A stretch of DNA of 64,000 nt from Magicicada septendecula (lineage: Eukaryota > Arthropoda > Insecta > Hemiptera > Cicadidae), in the NCBI GenBank assembly GCA_034769895.1, contig JAWRYS010000671.1, positions 186,001 to 250,000 of the forward strand, in the 5' to 3' direction. Under the pieces are notes generated by a model. That model saw nothing but the letters and a program-made list of their open reading frames with translations. It had not been told where the DNA came from and made no database searches. A program made the translations under genes and the position numbers. Positions 48,685 through 59,782 of the stretch are shown piece after piece. The number at the start of each line of letters is the position of its first letter. The stretch's first letter is position 1.

Positions 48685-49994
48685 TACGAGGGTCATCTCA
48701 GAAGTAAGTTTCCTATTTTTTCTTTCACAGGGAAATTGCGTAAGCAGGCTGACGAAGGTTGGAAACCTTTTATCTGTGTGTAGTTGCAGTAGTGCCAAAA
48801 CCTCATCCGTCCCGTAGCAATGTAACAACAACACGAAATTTAAAATCATGGCCGTTCCACTTACCAGCGTGTCCGATTGAAAAGTGCGTAGTGTGATTCG
48901 GTTTTTTGCTTCAATAAAATGAATCAGCGGCTGAAATTCATCGTCACTTAGTTTCTGTGTACGGGCCTGAGTGCATGAACATTCAAATGGTCCGCTGGTG
49001 GCATGAACATCATCGGTCTTGAAATGGAGAATGAATGTACACGATAAACTCCGCAGTGTGGGATCAACACCAACTGAAAATCCAGCTCTTGTTGACGTCG
49101 TTAAGTCGATTGTGTTGGAGAACAGACGTGACAAAATTCTTGCGGGTTTACCTGTCGAGCATCAATCGGGAGGATTATCATTGATGATCTGTGATTTCGA
49201 AAAGTTTGCGCATGGTGGATACAAGAACAAAAGGAGAATATGATTGTTGCCGCGAGCAAGTTGCTAAACATGTTCCGGGAAAAAGGAGATGATCTAGTGA
49301 ACCGCATCGTAACAGGAGATGAAACATGGGTCCATCATTACACTCCTGAAACGAACCGACAAAGCATGGTCTGGAAAATCGTGAATGAGAGCGTACCGAA
49401 AATAAAAACAAAGTTGCACCTTCCGCTGGGAAAGTGATGACTACGGTTTTTTTTTTGGAATCTAAAGGTATTTTGCTCGTTGATTGTCTGTCTAGCGGGG
49501 TCACAATAAATGCAGAGAGCTATTGCGGGACTCTGAAAAAACTGCGATCAGCGGTAAAGCGGAAACGACCAGGTTTGTTGAGCAACAAAGTTCTTCTGCT
49601 TCACGACAACGCATGTCCTCAGTCCTTGCGAGTCACGCAGAATTTGGTGGACTCTTCTCGATGGGAGATTTTCGACCATCCTTCATATTCACCCGGTTTG
49701 GCTCCGAGTGATTTCCATCTGTTCCCCTATCTCAAAGAACACCTGGGAGGACAACGTTTCGTAGCGGATACGGAAGTGAAACAGGCGGTTGACGCCTGGC
49801 TTCGAAATCTGCGCACGTAGTGGTTCAAAGAAGAAATTGAAAAACTGTTTTTACGCTACAGAAAATGTATTGACAAGACTGGAGATTATATTGAAGATGG
49901 TTTTTGATTAAAAGTATAGTTTTCTTTTTAATTTTTACATGCGTTTTTCATTTTTTCTAAAACGGGGAAACTTACTTTTGAGATGACCCTCGTA
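48685..49994 (+). mobile_element. Mariner-family transposon, 1.31 kb
   Basis: Inverted ends of 29 bp differ at one noticed base: TACGAGGGTCATCTCAGAAG at 48685 versus TACGAGGGTCATCTCAAAAG read in from 49994. They start with the TA target. The length is standard, and a mariner transposase fills the interior on the plus strand. Good end conservation suggests it is younger than the mariner at 1762-3030. Confidence 0.93.
48860..49907 (+). pseudogene. Mariner transposase, catalytic part intact, N-terminus frameshifted
   Basis: The N-terminal DNA-binding half is recognisable in pieces: RSVIRFFASIK (about 48890), EIHRHLVSVYGPECMNIQMV (about 48938-48997) and MNVHDKLRSVGSTPTENPA (about 49028-49085), in different frames with stops. 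The catalytic half is better kept. VTGDETWVHHYTPE (about 49311-49352) carries the first Asp, LLLHDNACPQS (about 49590-49622) the second and PGLAPSDFHLFPYLKEHLGG (about 49693-49752) the third. There are 34 residues between the second and third Asp, the DD34D signature of mariner. A TGA at 49436-49438 and a frame change separate the first Asp from the rest, and a TAG at 49818-49820 cuts the C-terminus, which continues as WFKEEIEKLFLRYRKCIDK. The gene is not functional as it stands. Confidence 0.88.
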
Positions 49995-50470
49995 CAAGAC
50001 GCGGCTAAAAAATAATGAAACTGATTCTATGAAATTAATTATATTCAGCTCATTACTTTTCAGACAAAGTTTGTATGTTGTATAAAATGAAACTTATATA
50101 GAACGTACAACACAGCAAAAACAATACATATTGTTCGTTAAAGCTTCTTATTAAAGTCGTGAACCATCTGAAAATTTCAGTTACAGTGCAAGAATTTTCT
50201 GTTACCAATTAACATGTTTGCGTGCGTTTCGGCATTAAGTGAGGTAGACGTGGAATAAATAAACTCGTTTGGCCGAACTGGACTCAAGTTAGGGGCTCAA
50301 AGAACGGAGCTCGAGGTGAGGTATATACAAAACAAGATGCTACAATAAATAAATAAAAACTTTAGAAATTTTGATGAAATTTTTTTAAACAATTGTTTCG
50401 GACCTTTTAAACGTGTAGACAGAAGGTAAAATAGAATTTAAAAGATCTAGGGATAGATTTCCAATCGGAC
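49995..50470. other. Unassigned sequence between mariner and TTAA element
   Basis: AT-rich; nothing recognised. Confidence 0.4.
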
Positions 50471-51689
50471 TTAAGGGGTTCCGCCACCTCTAAAACTATA
50501 ATTTTTATTTTTGATCAAAACTTCCTTTTTGCTATGGACATTCCTTTCAGTATGTCTAAGTACAGTAAATATGCTGCAAGAAGACATTTTTTTCCCCCAT
50601 TTACTGTAATTTTTGAGGTTTTTTGATTTTTTTGTAATTTCAAAAAATTTGTATACTTTTTTTATTATCAACCAATTTAAAAGTTCTTGTGCCATTTTAT
50701 TCCTTATAATGTAACAAACCTTTCTGTGTATACAAACCGTGCTAACCCTAATACAAACTAAACTAGAGCATTTTATTTAAAATTTCAAAATTTTTACGAA
50801 TTAGAAAAACAAAAAAAAATTTTAAATTAGACCGTTTTTTACATAGATGGTTCTGCATGCACAAAAATCTTGTAAATATTATCAGGAAGAAGTGGTGAAA
50901 AATTCAATAGTCTACTCAAATAGTTTAAATTTTATTCAACATTTTGTATTGACAAAACATGAAAAAGGTTATTTTCGGGAAATCGCCCGAGAAGTTAATG
51001 TTTCTTTTATGACAGGTAATATGACATTCAAACTCTCCTGCACCATACAGGGTGCCTTTTCTGGCCTTTTTAACTCTTCTTCTTTTAGTTGACTTGATTT
51101 TAGTAGCTATCTGTACTTTTTGTATTCTTTTGTAGACCTTTTTTTCAGGCGAAAGCGATGAGAATCATTTTTTTCAGCATGGTGCGCATTGTTGTTGCCT
51201 GAAGATGCTCCAACGTTTTCCTGTAACTGTGTAATTGTGAATAAATACCCTCTGTTATACACAAAGGTGCCTTCACCAACTGCAGTTTCAACTTTTCCTT
51301 TTGCTGTGAAAATGGTTTTAGGGCATTTACTCCAAGAAAAGAATTCTCATCGCTTACGCCTGAGGTACCGGTATCTAAAAATCAGGTGAAACCAAACACT
51401 GGAGTATACTATAACCAAGCTCTATTAGTAACTTAGAATAAACAAACATGAATAAATACCTCATATTAAATGTAATTATGGTAAAAAATCCAAGGATTCC
51501 GTGGAAACAGTGAAATCGCTAAATGAAGCATTTTAATTATGTGTAAACAAAACCTGTGAAAAAATTCTCGAAATGACCTAAAACTTTGCACACATATTTA
51601 GAACATTATGTTCAATAAAAAAATACCAAATTTGGAAAAAGTAATAGAATTCAAAAATATGCCATTTTAGAGGTGGCGTATCCCCTTAA
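50471..51689. mobile_element. TTAA-flanked non-autonomous DNA element, 1.2 kb
   Basis: Inverted ends of about 25 bp begin TTAAGGGGTTCCGCCACCTC on the left and TTAAGGGGATACGCCACCTC on the complement of the right, including the TTAA target at each side. TTAA targets are used by piggyBac and Kolobok transposases; the GGGG-starting termini do not decide between them. The interior has no recognisable transposase. It contains a segment (50835-51008) that recurs at 52622-52796. Confidence 0.75.
50835..51008. repeat. Direct repeat, copy 1 (about 174 bp)
   Basis: Nearly identical to 52622-52796, with about three differences noticed including one inserted base. It lies inside the TTAA element. Both copies encode the phrase TKHEKGYFREIAREVNVSF in one frame, perhaps a coding remnant. 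Confidence 0.9.
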
Positions 51690-52621
51690 GGAAACGACAG
51701 GACATTCACTATACGAAGCAACACAGTTAAGCCAGGATACAACAAATAGATATTGCAACCTAATGACATCACTAAAACCTCACGAGAGCAAAAGGGCAGA
51801 GGAAGTGTGAAAAAATTATTCCCTATACGACTTGAATGATTCAGACCTTTACCTCTTACTTGCCGGCTATTTGTCAATGGCGCTCACTTAGCTGTTCTGT
51901 AGTACTAGAAACGTGTTGGGTTATAAATGTTTTTATTCTTACATGTTTTGTTATGAGTAAACCTGTAAATATTGTTATAATCATTATTTCTTAGTTTCTA
52001 CGATTACGAAAAGTTTTGACTTTACCATCTCTTTACCAAAATACCAGTATTTTCAATGACCAAAGTACGTAAAAATTGTTGACTAGATATTATTGGAGCG
52101 ATGTTTAATTTAGTCCAGCTGCAATATACACGTTATACATAATAATTTAGTGAGATGTGTTTTTGTGTTGAGATGAAGAAAACTTCCACCAGTTTTTAAT
52201 AGACCTACATCTGCTGTCGATTTATTAAGATATTTTCTAATTTCAATTAAAGATTCTAACATTCTTCTGTTCCAGCTTGTAGAAGTAGGGGCTCCCTTAG
52301 AGAGGGCATAGGCTCCGCGCTCATTCGGTAAGAAAATAAGGAAAGGAAAGAAAATGAATAAGAGAAAACAAGGGAGCGAATTGCTTATTTTCAGCTATAA
52401 GTTACGAATTTGTTTTTGTAAACCAATTTAATTTTTTTAAGTATCAGTTGGTGAATGTACGGTTATACTTCTATTCCTCAACTATCGGCAGCAATGCAAC
52501 GTTATGACAGTAAAACCATATCTTTTAACGTCGACTCAACACAAATTACAAGAGTGGCAATTACAAGATTCCACACACAATGCGCGAAGTGCGAAATGTG
52601 AAACAACTAATTCTATTGTGT
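51690..52621. other. Unassigned sequence
   Basis: No coding, repeat end or RNA gene was recognised between the TTAA element and the second copy of the 174-bp segment. Confidence 0.4.
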
Positions 52622-52796
52622 TTTTTTACATAGATGGTTCTGCATGCACAGAATTCTTGTAAATATTATCAGGAAGAAGTGGTGAAAAATTCAATAGTCT
52701 AACTCAAATAGTTTAAATTTTATTCAACATTTTGTATTGACAAAACATGAAAAAGGTTATTTTCGGGAAATCGCCCGAGAAGTTAATGTTTCTTTT
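52622..52796. repeat. Direct repeat, copy 2 (about 175 bp)
   Basis: Matches 50835-51008 almost exactly; the similarity stops abruptly on both sides. No TTAA terminus adjoins it, so it is either a fragment of a second element copy or a local duplication of about 1.8 kb spacing. Confidence 0.9.
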
Positions 52797-53290
52797 CCTT
52801 TCTCAATGGAAACCGAAATGGGATGAAACCCAAAGTAGTGCTATTGTTCAACTACTCCAAAATCGTAATATAAAAATAATGGTTAACAGCATTCTGTTAA
52901 TCACAATTTTCCTTATCACTTTTCACAATCTGTTTATCGCTTTCCATTTATTACTCTGCATATTAAAAATACAAGCTGAAAAAGTAAGATATTTCATGAA
53001 TGACGGCAACATACCACTTTCCGATACCAACTTTGTCGTGCCGAACTGCTACCTGTCATGCTCCGAACAAGACCTTTCAGTGTCACCACCATTATCAAGT
53101 CTTATTATCATGGTGGAGACACTAAAAGGCCTAGTCCGGAGTATGCAAAGTAGCCGTTCAGTAAGTTGCACGACAAAGTTGGAATTTCAGAGACTGCTAA
53201 TTGAAATAACAAGATGAACACTTTCCGATAGTTTTGGACATTTTATTGCATTTGGGTTTTACGAAACGTTTAAAAGATTTTAGATATACA
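52797..53290. other. Unassigned sequence
   Basis: A plus-strand frame of 156 codons (52747-53217) runs from the repeat through here. It has a hydrophobic stretch but no recognised motif and is probably chance. Confidence 0.35.
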
Positions 53291-56155
53291 GACAGACAGA
53301 AGTTGCGCGGGACATCTCGCGCTCTAGTTTGCGTTGTGTACATACTGTGCAGCACAGTCGTTTGTTCTCAGCACAAGGAGTTAGGATGCGGGCCCCCCTT
53401 GCACGAAATGGCGTGCAGAAGAGGATTTCGTTGACTGCTTCGGTCTGATACCTTGCCAAAAGCGCAGCTCCGTGGTTCCCTTATGGATTCACCCGCAGGA
53501 GCTTAAAGTCGCATTAGTGTGGTCGATAGGGACGGCCACCAAAAGGCGTTGGCTGGATCGATGAGCTGCCACGCCTAGGCGAATGGCTCCCGCAAACAGG
53601 CACTTGTACATCTCGCGACTTCCCGTGCCTAAGACAGCCAAAGCGGCTCAAACAGTTGCAAACTGTTAATTTTTAATTTTCAAAATTGAAAATTGTGTCT
53701 GTAGGTGTACCGGTCAGGATCACGTCCGAGTTCATTTAAGGTTTGACCTGCAGGAGGTTATAGCCGTACTGGCATGTGCGATAGACGCAGCCGCCATGAG
53801 ACATCGGCCGGAACGATGAGCTGCCATGCCTGGACGAATGGCCCTTGCACGTCTCGTGGTTTCCTGTGCCTGGAATGACAGCGCAGTCGAGATGTCTGGA
53901 GTTAATTATATCTGTCTCATCTGCGTTGCGCTTTTGACAGACATCGGTCTACAAGCCGAGCGTAGGAGGTCACCTCCATAGGATGGTGCTTGACTGGCGC
54001 CAGTCAGCGGTTCAAGGATGGCCAGGAAGGTGATAAACGATGCAGGCAGGATTCATGAGAAAAAAGCCTATGGCGGATCTTTAAGTAATGACCGAGAGCC
54101 TTTTTCAGGGTATCCGTCACGTGGTTGTTGAAGTTGAAGCACAGATCTACCCGAACGCCCAGGTATTTCACCGATTCAGTCATCTGGATCCCCTCCAAGA
54201 AGAGGAGTTTGCATTTAAAAGTGGACTAATGCATAAAGCAGATCGTTTTGGACTTGTCCGTGTTAATCGCTATGCATTACATGTGTAGCCAGTCCTGAAG
54301 GATTTCCAGCTGGCGTTGCAACATTACGTTCCCCTACCGAGGGAACAGAAGGTTATAATGAAACATCGCGTCGGCGGGCGAAGAGAGACAACGTGACCCC
54401 AGGATATACTGGCAGGTCATTCTTATACACGACGTGCGAAACGGGACAGAGGACAGAACCTTGAGGAATGGACAGCGACGGGGCGAACCCGAGAAAACGC
54501 CCCATCGACACACCCTGAAAGTATAGTCGGTAAGATAAGATCTTAGCAGATGCACTATGGACGGAAGTATAACCGTGGACCAGTTTGTAATGCCGCGGTC
54601 TTGTACAGAAGGGGAAAGTACCGAAGCCGACAACAGGTACTGAGCAGCACTAGTAGTACGTCGACTGCCGGTGCTGGGATATGTAGTAACGCCAGAACGA
54701 TCGGGGCCGAGGACTTCTCTCTTCTTCTGCCGACTGAGGATCGACACAAGGTCGCCTCGGTCCAGAGAAATCTGGGGGTTCTACTGAGAGTTCGAGATTT
54801 TTCCTGAAAGGAAATCCATACCGTGCTTCGTGGAGCGGGTCAGAGTCGCCTCTATGAACGGTGAATTGTTCATCGATGCGGTCGGCGAGATTTTGGCCTT
54901 GCCTTCCGCGCAGTATACAGCACCATTCGGGGTAGTCAGAGAATGACGAGTCCTCTTTTCGCCAGTAATTCTACCTGCCACTCTCCAGGCGGAGGGATAG
55001 TAGACTTCAATCATAGATTCCGAGAAGGAATCCATTCGACCCGCGTTTACATCAAGAAAACCCCAACGAGTAGGCGGAGCACGGGTATGCTGCCATCTGT
55101 GACGAAGCTCGCGCCGAATTCTGGCCTGAAGAAGTTCCGGTTGAAGGGCAGAGCGTTGGTTGCTTACCGAACTGCGTTCGTGTGTCTGTCCATGACATAC
55201 TGGACAAGTTCCTGAAGCTGGGACACTCGGAGATCCACAAAGTCACGAGTGACGATGAGGTCCATCGGGGAGATGGTAACTGCTTTGCTAGATCGTCATA
55301 GTAGGACCGCCAGTCGACCCCTCCTTAAAGGGTTATCGGGATGTCAGGGTGAGTCCGGCAGCGGCTTAACAGTTAGAAGCGGTTACGTGAGAGATTCGCC
55401 ACCGCGCTGACTTGCAGTTGACTGGGAACGGCCTTGGCAATGACTATGTCAAGGACATCAGGGCAATGCACCATACGCGGAAAGAGGGTCGGTTCTGTCA
55501 GGCCGACGAGGAGAATACTGGCGTCATCTTCGTATACAGTCACACGGAGAGAATCCCCTAAGAGTCCGATGTCCGGATGTTCCACGAAGGATGCTTAGAG
55601 CCGAGATCTCCGGTTACTATCGTTGGAAGAGCGCTGTCGAGGAGGGCGTTTCGTTCCTCTCGCGGCGACGCGCGATGACTGTAGGGAGATATGCTGAGCG
55701 AGGCGCAACTCCGTGGCATAGACTTCGAACGCCACCGCGCACTCTTCGATGTAGATCTTGCAGGTGGACGATTCTCTGTGTGAGATCGGCCTGTGGACTA
55801 AGATCGGCGTCCAACCAGAGGCAGCGCGGGGACCTGGGAGTTTCCTGTTGTTCATATAGCATGTACAGGCTGGTAGATGAATCTGTTTTTAGGAGTCAGG
55901 TGTGTTTCCGAGAGGAGTACAGCCAGTTCTGTACGGAGCACTAGGTAAAAACTGTCTAACCGTGGGAGGAAGCGGAGGTTATCAATGCAATACGTGAGGT
56001 CAGGATAACCGTCAGTATGGACGGGGTATCCCGAACAGACATGGTCCGCTCACCCTCGCCATCAGCTGGGTCTCAGAGACTAGCGAGACTCCACCGGTCG
56101 TCGTGGCTTGTGCGTCTGGGGTAGCGAGGTTGGAGTAACGGGCTGCTCGGATGCA
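53291..56155 (-). mobile_element. Decayed Jockey-like LINE
   Basis: A GC-rich block of about 2.9 kb in AT-rich surroundings that reads, on the minus strand, as endonuclease followed by reverse transcriptase and a 3' region. In the 3' part, two related segments containing GATGAGCTGCCA (near 53561 and 53815) form an imperfect internal repeat. The left composition break near 53290 and the right break near 56155 set the boundaries; no target duplication or clear A-rich tail was found. Confidence 0.65.
54004..55925 (-). pseudogene. LINE endonuclease-reverse transcriptase, multiply frameshifted
   Basis: The endonuclease nicks the target and the reverse transcriptase copies the element RNA. Minus-strand blocks in order are VLLSETHLTPKN (about 55885-55925), the entry motif of the APE-like endonuclease, and IVTGDLGSKHPSWN (about 55585-55628), its GDLNAKH..W motif with Asn replaced by Gly. 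Next come a RT-preceding linker at about 54790-55240, RT motifs including YLTDYTFRVC and a Pro-rich ...VLSSVPF block (about 54430-54560), and SVKYLGVRVDLCFNFNNHV (about 54115-54175). The FADD catalytic box at about 54370-54385 is disrupted by a small indel. Many stops and frame changes occur, so the gene is long dead. The order and motif types fit the Jockey clade. Confidence 0.7.
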
Positions 56156-59100
56156 CAACATATATTTATTTAGTAAATTAACTCCGTTTCGATCAACAAA
56201 ACCGTAACATAATCACCAGATAAATAACTGATTTGCATTAATTGCCGCATGTTAGATAATACATTACCGATTTCATTCGAATTCATTTGTACAATGTCTT
56301 GATTCCTCTTCTTCTTCCTCTTCCACTCATTTCATCTTTTTTTTTCTTCTTCTTCTGACTTCTATGTAGCCGTAATTTTCATTACGTGCTTATGTGTAGA
56401 AGAAATTGTGCCGTCAGTATACTTTATTCTTTGAAATAAATATTTCTTGATCAGTATTCATCTTTGACTTTGACAATAAAATAATTTCCAATAGACAGTT
56501 AATTACAATTGTTAATGCTTTAAGTTGTTTGATCTAAAGGAAAATATATTAGTGATTTATAAAAGTCTGGTAGACGTAGTAAGAATAAACGAACATAGAA
56601 ATTCACACAAAATTAATAATACACTTTTGATACTGTGGTTATGTAGTGACCTGCTGTTTGCGAGCCAAGGCGATTAAGTCATGGACGGGAATATGAAATT
56701 TATAATGCTTTTAATGTATAATTCGTGATCTGTTGGACTTACATCGAATACCGTACAGGATATATTTACACAATTGATTGTATTCTTTATTCGTTCTGAT
56801 GTATGGAAAAGGCCACCTGAGCAAAACAGTAGCTAGATTTAAAAATCTTCAAATAGTCATATCATCAGTGTAAAGTAATTATGTTTAATTGAAAACACCC
56901 CAATGTATTGGCATCTTAATAAACTTGAACACACTATGTGTAAACATGAAATTTAAAGGTAGAATGGCGTATTTTTATAAGTTTCAAACTGCTGGCAACG
57001 CGACGGACAAAATAAAATTCATCTCATCGAGACGTCGCAATTTGGAATAAAGTGATTAGCCCATTTGCGCGTAAATTTCTAGTTCGCGTTTTGCCTGAAC
57101 TATGTTTACGGCGGGTAGAGGTAACTGAATTAGTGTTTTACCACTCACTATCCGGTAAATAGCTACAGCATCTAGTTATTAACGCTGATTAAGCTGGCTA
57201 GAATTTTTTAGGTCGTGTATCACCCTAAGTACGGTGTATCTGACATTCACAAGCCTGGGACTGGATAGGTATGTTTTGAACGACATATCTTCATTTTACT
57301 GAAACAGACTTCAGTAAGTAGAATTTAGAGCGTAGCCTACTTTTTACCGAGACAGACCGTATAATAGAATTCAGGGAGTACAATAGCATACAGGCATAAT
57401 AACATACAGTAGCTTGAAGGCGAGAAGAGTAAGCATGACATTGTTTACAGATGGCATCAGTTAATTTGCTAACTAATCTGTTAGTCTGGCACGAACACGT
57501 CAAATGAATGTAGCTGAATACAGAACGAGAGAACCCCATAACAAGCGTTGAATTGGCAACCCAAAAGCTGAAAAAGGCCAGGTTGACCAAGACAAGACTA
57601 TGAGGGAGACAGTTCCTCAGAATTACTTATGGAACTATAGAGAAGGTGGAAATTATAATTTGTAGAACGTCGGAGAACGTTTAATTTTACTTGTGATAAT
57701 AACGGCGACGACGACGGTAATGATGGTGTCCATACTAATATGTGACATTATTTTATCTACGTAATCGTTATTGTATGCTCTATGTATTGATTATCATATT
57801 TTTTGTGGTTCCTAATGACCGGCGATGCTGCAGCGACCTGATAAATAAATAAAAATTGTAAGTGCTAGTATAAATATACTCTTAGTCACTATTATCAACC
57901 AACAAACTTCTACCATTATCGTTATCATTTAATAACGTCAACATACACGTTTTTGTGACTAAGTATGTCAGAAAAGTGGACGTACACTTTCCATTTTGCC
58001 AAAACGTAATTAAAACACACACTACTACTTTGATAGTTTTGGTATACTTTGTTCCATAATTCCGTCCCTCTCTAAGCAGTCATTAAACCCAGGAACAGGT
58101 ACTGTCAACTGTAAACTACTAAAAATAAATGAAGTCTGCAAGGTGATACGATTTTGAAGTAGTTGTAAACGGAGAATACATTCATTTTCTGGACGGCGAA
58201 ATTTCTTTTTTCTTGTTACATTATAATGACTTAGTTGAACACATATTAACAGTTATACCCACACGCCAAGTCTTATTTGTTTTTCTACAAATCGTGTTAT
58301 GTTTGTCAAGTACACAGGACAATTAATTATAAACACCGTATTTATGTACAACGTCCTTGAAGTACTGTATTTTGTTGTGTACTACAGTCTTAACTGCTGC
58401 GTTTGATTCTACATTTTGCTGATGCAGTTCGATTGTCTGACACTGTAACTAATGCTATTGACAACAAAGAGCAAATAGCTACACTTTATTATTTAACTGT
58501 TTTTCAACGCAATTTCGAGTCTTGCAAACCGATTGATTCCTCCATGTAAGGAAACTCACCAACATAAATTAAATATAGTCTAAAAAGCTGACTTAAAATG
58601 CTGGTTTAAAATTAAATAAATCTGTATGTTGGATATAGTAAATACAACTGAAATGTAATGCATACAATATGACAAAATTAATTACTGTTTCTAAATACTT
58701 GCATTAAAAAAAATATAAGCAACTGAAAAAAAGACATTATAAGCCACTAATATTTACTTTAAAGCCAATAAAAAGTTCCTTTTCTGCTTTTAAATGTGGC
58801 TTGAAAAGAGAGACACATCTGCTAAACAAAGTTCATTTTTTGAAAACTCGTAATTTTTTTTTATGATGGCAATAGGCTGTAAGATGAAATAATACAAATT
58901 TGTATATATAAAAATTTGAGAGAAACAGAAAAACTACTCTACTGAGTACATGTATTTATCAAGTAACAAGTCTGGTAAGTCAAGCAGTACATCTTACATC
59001 TTTGCATTCGTTTTAATTTTCACAACCAAATGTTCGGCTATAGTCTTCAACTAAAACATTAGTTTCTTCCAGAGTACATAAAACTGAAACTGTCTTGTCA

Positions 59101-59782
59101 TTTTTCTTTAAACTTTTCAAAGAAAAAACTATACTTTAATGGTGTTATATTTATTAACTATATTTTATTTAAATAAAAGTTAAATAAATACGTAAATATA
59201 TAAATATTTTATACAGTTCAATAATATTTTATTTTAAAGAAACGCTTAAAATTAAAGAACAAATGAGACTCGTCTGAAAATAAAGATAATGTTGCCTTTC
59301 CTGGGCACTAATACAGTAGATCTTCAGAGCAACTTAATTATAGGGGAAAAATTACTTGTACTTTATATGAGTCATTTGTAAGTTTGAACAAATGAGGTAT
59401 CTGATTAGATTATTAATAAAAATGAGATATTTAATTTAATTTCATTTTCATAATATTAATAACTGTGTACTATCAGAATGTAAAATACTAATGTTAATTT
59501 TTCAGTATGTTCAGTTAATATATTTCAAGCTTATACATATATAAATACTAGGTTTATGACATAAAAATATTAGACATTCAGAAGAAATTTGTTATATTTA
59601 GAAGTCATAAAAATAAAATTAACTGGTTCAAGTAACCAACAATCCATTCATTAAATTATGTTTTTCTCATCTTACCAATTTTTATTCTTTTATTTATTTT
59701 TTGTTTAAATAGTGATGTCAGTCTATATACTTTGGTATTTGAGAGTAAATATATAATTAAATTAATTACATATTTAATTTAA
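56156..59782. other. Unassigned intronic sequence
   Basis: AT-rich with a CTT-rich stretch near 56305-56360. No reading frame with motifs was found; the 99-codon minus-strand frame at 57291-57590 is not convincing. Confidence 0.4.

Noticed and set aside
52747..53217. 156-codon plus-strand frame
   Set aside because: It starts inside the 174-bp repeat and continues into unrelated sequence; no motif beyond a hydrophobic stretch.
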